DNA of 64,000 nucleotides from JBBWZH01 sp035544115 (GTDB lineage Bacteria; Actinomycetota; Actinomycetes; Mycobacteriales; CADCTP01): positions 4,650,001-4,714,000 of the forward strand of contig OY970235.1 in assembly GCA_963714145.1 (NCBI GenBank), given 5' to 3'. Both the position numbers and the translations under genes were made by a program. Shown piece by piece: positions 36,323-43,119 of the stretch. The notes beneath the pieces are model-generated. The model was not told where the DNA came from, did not search any database, and was given only the letters and a program-made list of their open reading frames with translations. Numbering within the stretch: position 1 is the first letter of the stretch; each line of letters opens with the position of its first letter.

Positions 36323-37582
36323 ATGACTGAGCCCCGGGTGGTGGTCGCGCACCGCGAGCACCTGTGGTGGCTGCTGGCCGAGGCCGCGCAGCTGGAACAC
36401 ATGATCATGTGCCAGTACCTGTACGCCGAGTTCAGTCTGAAGGACGGCACCGCCGAGGGGCTGACCGGGGAGCAGGCCGAGGCGGTCGACCGGTGGCGCA
36501 CGGCGCTGCGCGGCATCGCGGTCGAGGAGATGCTGCACCTCGCGCTCGTGGCCAACCTGATGGCGGCGATCGGTGCGGCACCCAACGTCGGCCGGCCCAA
36601 CTTCCCGCAGCGGTCCGGCTACTTCCCGGCCGGCGTACAGCTGGACCTGGTCCCGTTCGGCGAGCAGGCGCTGCGGCACTTCCTCTACCTGGAGCGGCCG
36701 GAGGGCATGGAGCGCCAGGACGCCGACGGGTTCGTGCCGGTCGCGCCGGCCCGGGCGCCGGTCGACGCGAGCGAACTGCTGCCGCGCGGGCAGGAGTTCG
36801 CCACCATCGGCCACCTCTACCGGGGCATCGCCGCCGGGCTGCGCGGCCTGGTCGACCGGCACGGCGAGCCGGCGGTGTTCGTCGGCTCGCCCCGCGCGCA
36901 GGCCACCCCGGACCTGCTGCACTGGCCGCAGCTGATCGCGGTCACCGATCTCGCCTCGGCGCTGGCCGCCGTCGAGGAGATCATCGAGCAGGGCGAGGGC
37001 GCCCGCGGCGAGTGGCGCACCGCGCACTACGGCCGGTTCCTGGCCATCTGGGACGAGTACCAGGCGCTGCGCGAGGGCGACCCGTCGTTCGAGCCGGCCC
37101 GCCCGGTACTGCCCGGCTTCACCTGCCAGCCGTACGACATCACCGCCCCGCAGACCGTCCTGACCGACCCGGCCACCCGGCACATCGCCGAACTGGCCGG
37201 CGTCAGCTACGAGATGGTCCTGCAACTGCTGCTGCGGTTCTTCACCCACACCGACGAGACCGACGACCAGTTGCGCGTCCTCATCGGCGGCGCGATCGAC
37301 CTCATGGCCAACGTCCTGCGGCCGCTCGCCGTGGCGCTGACCCGGCTGCCGGTCGGCCCCGAACACCCCGGCCGCACCGCCGGCTTCACCTTCCAGATGT
37401 ACTACCCGATGGGCAACCTCGTGCCCTGGCGCCAGCCGGCCTGGGCGCTGCTGCACGAGCGGCTGGGGCTCCTGGTCGAGCACTGCGCCCCCGCCACCGA
37501 CCAGACCGCCGCCGCCGCGGTCCAGCAGGCGCGCGACCACGCCGCCGCCGTCGCCGGCACACTGGCCGCCCACCTCCGCTGA
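36323..37582 (+). CDS. VioB-type ferritin-like (iminophenyl-pyruvate dimer synthase domain) protein
   Basis: 419 aa from ATG 36323 (MTEPRVVVAHREHLWWLL); ATG 36314 adds three residues. The first 220 residues are the ferritin-like domain found in VioB/RebD-type imine dimer synthases: LWWLLAEAAQLEHMIMCQYLYAEFSLK and GIAVEEMLHLALVANLMAAIGAAPNVGRPNFPQRSGYFP supply Glu and His metal ligands (QLEH, EEMLH). The rest is helical (VSYEMVLQLLLRFFTHTDETDDQLRVL). Stand-alone members of this family occur in diverse clusters and the substrate is unknown here. No indole or tryptophan-dimer genes are nearby, so pigment synthesis should not be assumed. Confidence 0.85.
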   Translation: MTEPRVVVAHREHLWWLLAEAAQLEHMIMCQYLYAEFSLKDGTAEGLTGEQAEAVDRWRTALRGIAVEEMLHLALVANLMAAIGAAPNVGRPNFPQRSGYFPAGVQLDLVPFGEQALRHFLYLERPEGMERQDADGFVPVAPARAPVDASELLPRGQEFATIGHLYRGIAAGLRGLVDRHGEPAVFVGSPRAQATPDLLHWPQLIAVTDLASALAAVEEIIEQGEGARGEWRTAHYGRFLAIWDEYQALREGDPSFEPARPVLPGFTCQPYDITAPQTVLTDPATRHIAELAGVSYEMVLQLLLRFFTHTDETDDQLRVLIGGAIDLMANVLRPLAVALTRLPVGPEHPGRTAGFTFQMYYPMGNLVPWRQPAWALLHERLGLLVEHCAPATDQTAAAAVQQARDHAAAVAGTLAAHLR

Positions 37583-37704
37583 GCACCGACCGCACCGGCG
37601 TCACGTTCCCGCTCTGACGCCGCGGCCGACCCCCGTGTTGTCCGGCGCCGGTGATGGCAACCGTCACATCGACGCCGGCCAACCGGCCCCCGCACAGGGC
37701 GTCT

Positions 37705-37731
37705 TTACCCAGCAGAAATCCTGCTGAGTAA
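37705..37731. promoter_or_regulatory. Inverted repeat just upstream of the lipoprotein RBS
   Basis: TTACCCAGCAG (37705-37715), spacer AAATC, CTGCTGAGTAA (37721-37731): ten of eleven positions pair. It sits immediately before the ribosome site GGAGG (37734-37738). It could be a repressor site or an mRNA hairpin that affects translation of the lipoprotein. Confidence 0.55.
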
Positions 37732-37744
37732 CGGAGGTTCTGGC

Positions 37745-38503
37745 ATGCGTACCACCCCCATCCTGGCCGTGCTGGCCGCGGCCGGCGCGCTGGCGCTGAC
37801 CGCGTGCGGCAATGCCGCCACGCCATCCGCCGCGCTGCCCACCACGGCGGCATCGACCACCGACCCGGGGCAACCCGCCCCGCCGACCGGATCGGTGCGC
37901 CCGCCCGGCACCGCGGCGCCGACCACGACCGCCGCGTCGACCACGACGACCAGTTCCGCCCCGGCGGCGACGCGGAAGGTCGTCATCGCTCCGGTCACCG
38001 CCCGCGGTACGGCCGCCGCCGGCTACCGGACCGTCACCGAGGCCGGCGCCGTTGATTGCCCCGAGGGTGCGGCCGCTGCCGTCTCGTTGAGCCGCAATGT
38101 CCACGAGTGCAACCCGAGTGCCGCCGCCGCGGACGTCTGCTGGGCGTCGGCGACGCCGCGGCACGTGCTGTGCCTGCGCGACCCTTGGGTGCCGACGCTC
38201 ACCGAGTTGGCGACCTCCACACCGCTGGCGCCGGTCGGCGCGGTCGCCGCACCGCAGCCGTTCGGCCTGGAGCTCAGCGACGGCGACCACTGCCGGATCC
38301 GCAACGGCGGCGCGTGGGGCCACCCCAGGTCCCACCCCACCTACATCGGGTTCTACTCCTGCACCAAGCACGGAGCTGTCTGGGGCGCCCGCACCGGCAT
38401 CGACATGTCCGCACCCCGCTGGATCGTCCTGGTCGGCGACGGCACCGGCGCGCTGGAGTACCAGACCGTCGTCAAGGCCTACTACGTGCGCACCGCCGGC
38501 TGA
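37745..38503 (+). CDS. Secreted lipoprotein with Thr/Pro-rich linker
   Basis: 252 aa, ATG preceded by GGAGG at good spacing. The N-terminus MRTTPILAVLAAAGALALTAC is a lipoprotein signal with lipobox LTAC (Cys about 21). A Thr/Ala/Pro-rich linker of about 55 residues follows, typical of actinobacterial surface lipoproteins. The mature domain (about 80-252) has eight cysteines that could form disulfides, and short motifs such as DGDHCRIRNGGAWG and GFYSCTKHGAVWG. No family is recognised; the fold is probably a small extracytoplasmic beta domain. It stands alone. Confidence 0.85.
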   Translation: MRTTPILAVLAAAGALALTACGNAATPSAALPTTAASTTDPGQPAPPTGSVRPPGTAAPTTTAASTTTTSSAPAATRKVVIAPVTARGTAAAGYRTVTEAGAVDCPEGAAAAVSLSRNVHECNPSAAAADVCWASATPRHVLCLRDPWVPTLTELATSTPLAPVGAVAAPQPFGLELSDGDHCRIRNGGAWGHPRSHPTYIGFYSCTKHGAVWGARTGIDMSAPRWIVLVGDGTGALEYQTVVKAYYVRTAG

Positions 38504-38668
38504 CCCGGCGGTGGTGTGCCACCGCACCCGCTACGGGAGGTCGCGGTCCGGCCCGTCGGGGCAGTCGCGTTGCGCTGGGCGACCGGCTTCCGGTGAAACG
38601 CGGCCGCCCGGGCACTGCGATGGAGCATGGTGACGAGGCAATGTTGTCGCAGAGCTGTCAGGGGGGAA

Positions 38669-39181
38669 ATGACTATGGAGGTCACCGGTGGGGACCTGGT
38701 CATCAGTGGGCACGGCGAGTTCAACAAGAACTTCCTGGAGGCGGTCGGCCGGAAGAAGCTGCCGACGTTCCTCGTCCCGAAGGGCGTGACGATCCGGGTC
38801 TACGCGCCACCCGGCGCCGGGCTGGAGAACGACGTCGCGAACCTCATCGAGCAGGGCCGGTACCCGGTCAGGGCACAGCTGGTACTGGAGCACAAGGACA
38901 CGTACCGGACCACGCCGCTGCCCGCGGACTACCCGAAGGAGTTCCGCCCGGGCGACCAGATGATCAACTACACGGTGGGACCGCCGGGTGAGCTCACCAT
39001 CGAGGGCGCACCGGTCACGGTCGAGAAGAAGACCTCACTCAAGTCGATCATCGACCCGCTGTCGTCCGCGACCGACCGGGTGGTTCACTTCGCCTGCTGC
39101 TCGAGCTCCTACGCCGTCGAGGAGGAGTACCGCCTACTGCTGCCGAACTACGGCTGGTACGTACGGCTGCCCCGGAAGTAG
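38669..39181 (+). CDS. Possible Stv-like putative adhesin domain protein
   Basis: 170 aa from ATG 38669, which has a GGGGGG ribosome site just before it; the longer frame from 38627 lacks one. The protein begins MTMEVTGGDLVISGHGEFN, then LPTFLVPKGVTIRVYAPPGAGLENDV, YRTTPLPADYPKEFRPGDQMINYTVGPPGELTIEG and a Cys-rich end VHFACCSSSYAVEEEY. The opening LVISGHG and the FLVPKGVTIRVY strand recall the Stv putative-adhesin domain sometimes found with polymorphic toxins; this assignment is from memory and tentative. There is no signal peptide. The gene lies about 2.5 kb from the toxin-like gene. Confidence 0.75.
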   Translation: MTMEVTGGDLVISGHGEFNKNFLEAVGRKKLPTFLVPKGVTIRVYAPPGAGLENDVANLIEQGRYPVRAQLVLEHKDTYRTTPLPADYPKEFRPGDQMINYTVGPPGELTIEGAPVTVEKKTSLKSIIDPLSSATDRVVHFACCSSSYAVEEEYRLLLPNYGWYVRLPRK

Positions 39182-39238
39182 CAGCGGGGAAGGCGCGCCT
39201 GCGCTGCGCCCGGCAACAGGGCCGGCGGCGCCGGAGCA

Positions 39239-39270
39239 GGTGGGTCGGGGCCGGCCGGCCCCGACCCACC
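39239..39270. terminator. Perfect 32-bp palindrome between converging genes
   Basis: The 32 bases are identical to their reverse complement (the arms start GGTGGGTCGGGG and end CCCCGACCCACC). The element lies between the stop of the Stv-like gene and the stop of the azoreductase gene, so a bidirectional terminator hairpin is the simplest reading. Confidence 0.75.
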
Positions 39271-39328
39271 CCGACCGAACGCCCCACTCCCCCGCTGCCG
39301 AAACGGGACCTGGGCCGGCAGGCCCGGA

Positions 39329-39982
39329 TCAGGCGGCGCGGGTGACGGCGGTGAGGCGGCGGCCGTAGTCGCGGGCCTGGTCCTCGGCGGTGGCGCGGAG
39401 TTCGGCGGCAAGGTTCTTGAAGGCGTCGAGGGCCGGGTTGACGCCGACCAGGGTGAACTCGGTCTCGACGATCTCGAGGTCGAGCTGCCAGACGTCGGCG
39501 AGGATGCGGCGCATCCAGCCGGTGGCGTGGTCCCAGCCCTCGCGGGGCGTGCCCGCCGAGTAGTTGCCGCCGCGGACGGTGACCAGCACGGCCGGCTTGC
39601 CGGCCAGGATTGGCGCCGCGCCGGCCGCCAGCCGCGGGTCGCTGATCGCCAGGTCGACCCAGGTCTTGAAGTGCTGGGAGACCCCGAAGTTGTACAGCGG
39701 CACGGCGAACAGCAGCTCATCTCCGGCGATCAACTCGTCGACGAGGGTCGCGGCCAGCGCCCGCGCCTCGCGCTGCTCCGGGCTCCAGTCCGCCTCCGGC
39801 GTCCAGCCCGCGGTCACCGACGCCGCCCAGGCGGTCGCCGGCACCGGCTTCCGCCCGACGTCCCGCCGTACGGTCTCGTCGGCCGGGTGCGCGTCGCGCC
39901 ACTCACGCTCGACGATGTCGGCGATCGCGCGGCTGTGCGAGCCATCGACGCGGATGCTGGCGTCCAGTCGGAACAGGGACAT
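39329..39982 (-). CDS. azoR: FMN-dependent NADH-azoreductase (flavodoxin-fold quinone reductase)
   Basis: 217 aa; ATG preceded by GGAGG. It is an AzoR-type flavodoxin-fold protein: MSLFRLDASIRVDGSHSRAIADI is the phosphate-binding first loop, ELLFAVPLYNFGVSQHFKTWVDLA is the FMN-binding P-x-Y-N-F motif, and VLVTVRGGNYSAGTPREGWDHATGWMRRIL is the second FMN contact. The enzyme reduces azo dyes and quinones with NAD(P)H and protects against electrophile stress. It is divergent from a MarR gene, with two operator copies between the two, a standard MarR-controlled quinone or azo detoxification arrangement. Confidence 0.93.
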   Translation of the reverse strand: MSLFRLDASIRVDGSHSRAIADIVEREWRDAHPADETVRRDVGRKPVPATAWAASVTAGWTPEADWSPEQREARALAATLVDELIAGDELLFAVPLYNFGVSQHFKTWVDLAISDPRLAAGAAPILAGKPAVLVTVRGGNYSAGTPREGWDHATGWMRRILADVWQLDLEIVETEFTLVGVNPALDAFKNLAAELRATAEDQARDYGRRLTAVTRAA

Positions 39983-40012
39983 TGCGGGGCCTCCGGAAAT
40001 CTCAGGGTCATG

Positions 40013-40028
40013 ACTTGAACCTTCAACT
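40013..40028. promoter_or_regulatory. MarR operator copy 1
   Basis: ACTTGA-ACCT-TCAACT, which differs by one base from the perfect inverted repeat at 40048-40063, with the same 4-base spacer. It lies 31 bases upstream of the azoreductase start, where a bound repressor would block its transcription. Confidence 0.7.
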
Positions 40029-40047
40029 CAAGAACCTAGGCGTGGTC

Positions 40048-40063
40048 ACTTGAACCGTCAAGT
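40048..40063. promoter_or_regulatory. MarR operator copy 2, perfect inverted repeat
   Basis: ACTTGA-ACCG-TCAAGT, fully symmetric, 35 bases from copy 1 and 100 bases upstream of the MarR start. Two copies about 3.3 helical turns apart fit cooperative binding of two dimers, controlling both divergent genes. Confidence 0.75.
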
Positions 40064-40162
40064 CATACCGCGGGCCGGACCTGCGTGATCCGCGTCATGG
40101 TCAGCTGCCACCCGGCAGAGCGACGCCCTCTTGACGGCCCCGGCCGTCGGTAGTATCGGGAC

Positions 40163-40663
40163 ATGGCCAGCGAGACTCCGGGGTGCGGTCCGTGCGGCGA
40201 GGCAGCCGAGTGGCTGAGCCCCGCCGAACTGACCGCCTGGCTCGCGGTCGTACGGCTGTTCATGAAGCTGCCGTGGGCGCTGGAATGCCAACTGCAGCGC
40301 GAGTCCGGGCTGAGCATGACCGAGTACCAGGCGCTCGCGATGCTCTCCGAACGGCCCGAGCACACGATGCGGATGAGCGAACTCGCCGAGGTCACCAACG
40401 CGTCGCTGTCCCGGCTGTCGCACCTGATCAAGCGGCTCGAGCAGCGCGAGTTCGTCCGCCGCGAGCCCGACCCGACGGATGGCCGCTTCACCAACGCCGT
40501 GCTCACCCAGACCGGCCTGGACACGCTGGTCGCCGCCGCACCGGGGCACGTCGCCACCGTCCGCCGGCTGGTGATCGACGCGCTCCCGCCGGATCGGCTG
40601 CGCCGGCTCGGCCAGGACGCCCAGCGCATCCTGCAACGCCTGGAAGCCGGCCGGCCGCACTGA
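40163..40663 (+). CDS. MarR-family transcriptional regulator
   Basis: 166 aa. Winged-helix MarR fold: GLSMTEYQALAMLSERPEHTMRMSELAEVTNASLSRLSHLIKRLEQREFVRREPDPTDGRFTNAVLTQTGLDTL contains the recognition helix (NASLSRLSHLIKRLE) and the DxRxxxxxLT wing in its DPTDGRFTNAVLT form. The N-terminus has CGPCGEAAEW, a Cys pair that might sense oxidants. Divergent from the azoreductase. Its last 77 codons are duplicated at 8755-8985. Confidence 0.94.
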   Translation: MASETPGCGPCGEAAEWLSPAELTAWLAVVRLFMKLPWALECQLQRESGLSMTEYQALAMLSERPEHTMRMSELAEVTNASLSRLSHLIKRLEQREFVRREPDPTDGRFTNAVLTQTGLDTLVAAAPGHVATVRRLVIDALPPDRLRRLGQDAQRILQRLEAGRPH

Positions 40664-40708
40664 GCCGCCCCCGGCCAGGCCGGCTCGCGGCCAGGGGTCC
40701 AGGCCGGC

Positions 40709-41530
40709 TCAGCCGGTGGAGGTCGGCGGTTTCCGCGCGGTGAACAGGTAGCGGTTGAGGCTGAAGAAGTAGTCCGGTCCAAGCGAGCTGAGGTCCGCGG
40801 TCCACCCGGCCACGTCCGCCTCGGTCAGCCCATCCCGGTCCACGACGAAGGCCGCTACGACGTTGATCAGGCCAGCGCTGTACGTGGCAGGCCCGGCGTC
40901 CCCGGCCGCGACCGCGGACGCCCCGGTGTTGAGCAGCGGCAGCACCCGCGGCGCCGCCACCGTGAACCCGGCCCGGCGCAGCCGGCCGGTCAACGTCCGG
41001 GGCAGGTACGGGTCGACCAGGTGCTGGTCCCACGTGGCCAGCACCCGCCGCATCCGCGCGGCGTCGCGGGCGTGCCAGACCAGGGAGTCCCAATCGGTGT
41101 CCAGCACCAGCAGCCGCCCACCCGCGCGCAGCACCCGGTAGGCCTCGGCCAGCGCCGCCGCCACGTCCGGCACGTACTCCAGCACCTGGGTCGACACGGC
41201 CAGGTCGAACGTGTCGGCCGGATACGGCAGCCGCTGCGCCCCGGCATCCAGGTACTCCACCGGCGCGCAGCCGGCGGGCAGATCGCGGGCCCGCGCCAAG
41301 GCGAGCATGTCCGCGCTGAGGTCGACCCCGCAGACCCGACCGGTCGGGCCGACCGCCGCGGCCAACTCCCCGGCCAGCAGCCCCGGCCCGCTGCCGATGT
41401 CCAGCGCCCGCTCACCGGCCACCGGAGCCAGCAGGCGCACCACCTCCCGACGCTGCTCGACCACGTCCGGGGTCAGATACACGGCCTCAACCCGGCGCGA
41501 ATCCTCCGCGTCGAACCGCAGCGTCGTCAC
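40709..41530 (-). CDS. Class I SAM-dependent methyltransferase
   Basis: 273 aa from GTG 41530. Rossmann methyltransferase: ERALDIGSGPGLLAGELAAAVGPTGRVCGVDLSADMLALAR is motif I and the acidic end of strand 2, PADTFDLAVSTQVLEYVPDVAAALAEAYRVLRAGGRLLVLDTDW is motifs II-III of the UbiE/Methyltransf_11 type. The C-terminus (GLTEADVAGWTADLSSLGPDYFFSLNRYLFTARK) is common in actinobacterial small-molecule methyltransferases. Its start overlaps the stop of the ABC ATPase remnant upstream (GTGA), so it was once part of that operon. Substrate unknown. Confidence 0.9.
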   Translation of the reverse strand: MTTLRFDAEDSRRVEAVYLTPDVVEQRREVVRLLAPVAGERALDIGSGPGLLAGELAAAVGPTGRVCGVDLSADMLALARARDLPAGCAPVEYLDAGAQRLPYPADTFDLAVSTQVLEYVPDVAAALAEAYRVLRAGGRLLVLDTDWDSLVWHARDAARMRRVLATWDQHLVDPYLPRTLTGRLRRAGFTVAAPRVLPLLNTGASAVAAGDAGPATYSAGLINVVAAFVVDRDGLTEADVAGWTADLSSLGPDYFFSLNRYLFTARKPPTSTG

Positions 41531-41718
41531 ACCCGTCCCCGTTCTTCGGCCACATCGACCCGCTCTCTGTCCATATTGGTCAGTGCCTCGATCTGCTTGT
41601 CCCCGATCAGGTACGTCTTGTGCGCGTCGCGGCAGACCGCGGCCGGTTCGGCCCCGCCCAGCGGGCCGGCGGTCCGGTCGAAGTCGTCAGGATCCAAGGC
41701 GGAGCACCTCCGCGACAT
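41527..41718 (-). pseudogene. Remnant of an ABC transporter ATPase (N-terminus only)
   Basis: A 63-aa frame. Its residues about 25-49 (AAVCRDAHKTYLIGDKQIEALTNMD) match the first strands of MacB/LolD-type ATPases just before Walker A. Then the sequence leaves the family and stops: no Walker A, signature or Walker B is present. The remainder appears to have been deleted. Its stop is coupled to the methyltransferase start. Confidence 0.6.
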
Positions 41719-42124
41719 TGGTTCGGTCAGCCGCCCGCTGAGCGTATGCCGCGGCCAGCACGGTGACGACGGCGACGGCGACTCCGGCGCCGATGAGCGT
41801 CGCGGTCGGCACGGTCAGCAGCGGCGCCGGCGGCCGGGCCGGGTCGACGTTCAGCCGCCGGTAGACCAGCAGCACGGCCGCGGCGGCCAGCCCGGCGCCG
41901 AACACCAGCGCGGTGATCAGCAGCGTGCCGAGTTCGGCCAGCAGCGAGCGCAGGTGGGTGCCGCGGGTCAGGCCCATGCGTCGGCCGAGCGCGTAGGCGG
42001 CCTTCCGGGGGCGTTGCCGGGTCTCCAGGTAGAGCAGCAGCCCGCCGACCGCGACCAGGCCGACCAGCGCCGCCGGCGCGCCGAGGTAGCCGAACGTCCA
42101 GGAGATGCCCAGGAAGTTGGCCAC
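41687..42124 (-). pseudogene. Remnant of an FtsX-like ABC transporter permease (C-terminus only)
   Basis: 145 aa, with protein-like sequence continuing in frame upstream to about 42170 (PTRVFDVANFLGISWTFGYLG) without a start. Three hydrophobic segments (ALVGLVAVGGLLLYLET, ELGTLLITALVFGAGLAAAAVLLVY, ATLIGAGVAVAVVTVLAAAYAQ) and the ending RTNVAEVLRLG correspond to the last helices and tail of FtsX/MacB-type permeases (the family ends ...P-x-x-xLR). The N-terminal helix and large extracellular domain are missing. With the ATPase remnant it shows a deleted transporter locus. Confidence 0.65.
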
Positions 42125-42291
42125 GTCGAAGACGCGGGTAGGACCGGCGACTACCGCCGGACTTGAGGTCCGCGCCGGCTGGCGGCGCCGCGTCGTCGGC
42201 GTCGTCGGGACGTCGCTGAGGTGTCGCCGGCCGTTCCTAGCGTCGCCTGCGTCAGCGCCCGACTTGGGCGCCCCAGCAGAGGGGACGCACT

Positions 42292-43026
42292 ATGAGATCG
42301 ACCTTGCGCAGCTTGGCACTCGCCGGCGTGGCGGGGCTCGCCCTGCTCGCCGCCGCGGCGGCACCGGCCAGCGCGGCTCCGGCCGCGCACCAGGCCGGGC
42401 CGCCGGCCGCCACCGCGTCGACCGACCCGGCGGCCGTGCTCACCGCGGCCCAGATCAGGTTCTTCACCACCAACGACGACAAGGACTTCGACACCGCGCT
42501 GAGCGTCCAGGCGCTCACCCCCGGCGGCAGCACCGCGGCGCTGACCAACGTCACCGCCGGGACGTTCCCGGACAACACGACGAACGGCCCGTTCGCGCTG
42601 ACGGTCAACGGCGGGTTCACCGCCGGCCAGCTGAACAACGGCTCGGTGCGGCTGGCCATCACGCCGGTCGGCAACGACACCTGGCACTTCTCGGTCCGCC
42701 TCGACCTGACCTTCTCGGACGGCACGACGGTCCCGGTGGTCGGCGACAACCTGACGCTCAGCCAGGATTCGCGGACGCTGTCGGTGCCGATGACCACCGT
42801 CGGCCTGGTCGCCGTCCCGGACCTGTCCGGTGACACCCGGGCCGGAGCGAGCGACGAACTCACGGCGGTCGGCCTGACGCTGGGCGCGGTCAACAGCGCG
42901 CTCGACAGGTTCTGCAACTTCATGCCCAACACGGTGATGAGCCAGAACCCGCGTGCCGGTGCGCTGGTCCCCACCGGGACCGCGGTCGGCATCACGCTCG
43001 CGATAGAGCCCAAGATCTGCCCGTAG
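42292..43026 (+). CDS. Secreted protein with C-terminal PASTA-like domain
   Basis: 244 aa. MRSTLRSLALAGVAGLALLAAAAAPASAAPAA is a Sec signal peptide cleaved after ASA. The middle (about 50-170) is beta-rich (TALSVQALTPGGSTAALTNVTAG, DTWHFSVRLDLTFSDGTTVPVV). The last 70 residues read VPDLSGDTRAGASDELTAVGLTLGAVNS...VMSQNPRAGALVPTGTAVGITLA, a PASTA domain (P-D-L-x-G-x-x-x-x-x-A...L-G...Q-x-P-x-A-G...V-x-G-x-x-V) of the kind that binds cell-wall muropeptides or beta-lactams. An extracellular or wall-associated function is likely. Convergent with the AfsR-type gene. Confidence 0.88.
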   Translation: MRSTLRSLALAGVAGLALLAAAAAPASAAPAAHQAGPPAATASTDPAAVLTAAQIRFFTTNDDKDFDTALSVQALTPGGSTAALTNVTAGTFPDNTTNGPFALTVNGGFTAGQLNNGSVRLAITPVGNDTWHFSVRLDLTFSDGTTVPVVGDNLTLSQDSRTLSVPMTTVGLVAVPDLSGDTRAGASDELTAVGLTLGAVNSALDRFCNFMPNTVMSQNPRAGALVPTGTAVGITLAIEPKICP

Positions 43027-43042
43027 TCCGCATCCCGCCCGG

Positions 43043-43077
43043 CCGCCGGACCCAGCGCAGCGCCGCGGGTCCGGCGG
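43043..43077. terminator. Hairpin between the PASTA gene and the SARP gene
   Basis: CCGCCGGACCC (43043-43053) pairs perfectly with GGGTCCGGCGG (43067-43077): an 11-bp stem with a 13-nt loop, 17 bases after the PASTA-protein stop, and it can serve both converging genes. Confidence 0.7.
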
Positions 43078-43116
43078 ACCGGGCGTCCGGCGGACCGGGC
43101 GTCCGGCGGACCGGGC
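43069..43116. repeat. Three tandem 16-nt repeats
   Basis: GTCCGGCGGACCGGGC occurs three times without gap, each unit containing the palindrome GTCC-GGC-GGAC. It overlaps the right arm of the terminator hairpin and ends just before the stop of the SARP gene, so copy number may change. Confidence 0.85.
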
Positions 43117-43119
43117 AGG

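Noticed and set aside
39239..39270. Phage attachment site or inverted end of an insertion sequence
   Set aside because: No integrase, transposase or target duplication is nearby; a terminator between converging genes explains it.
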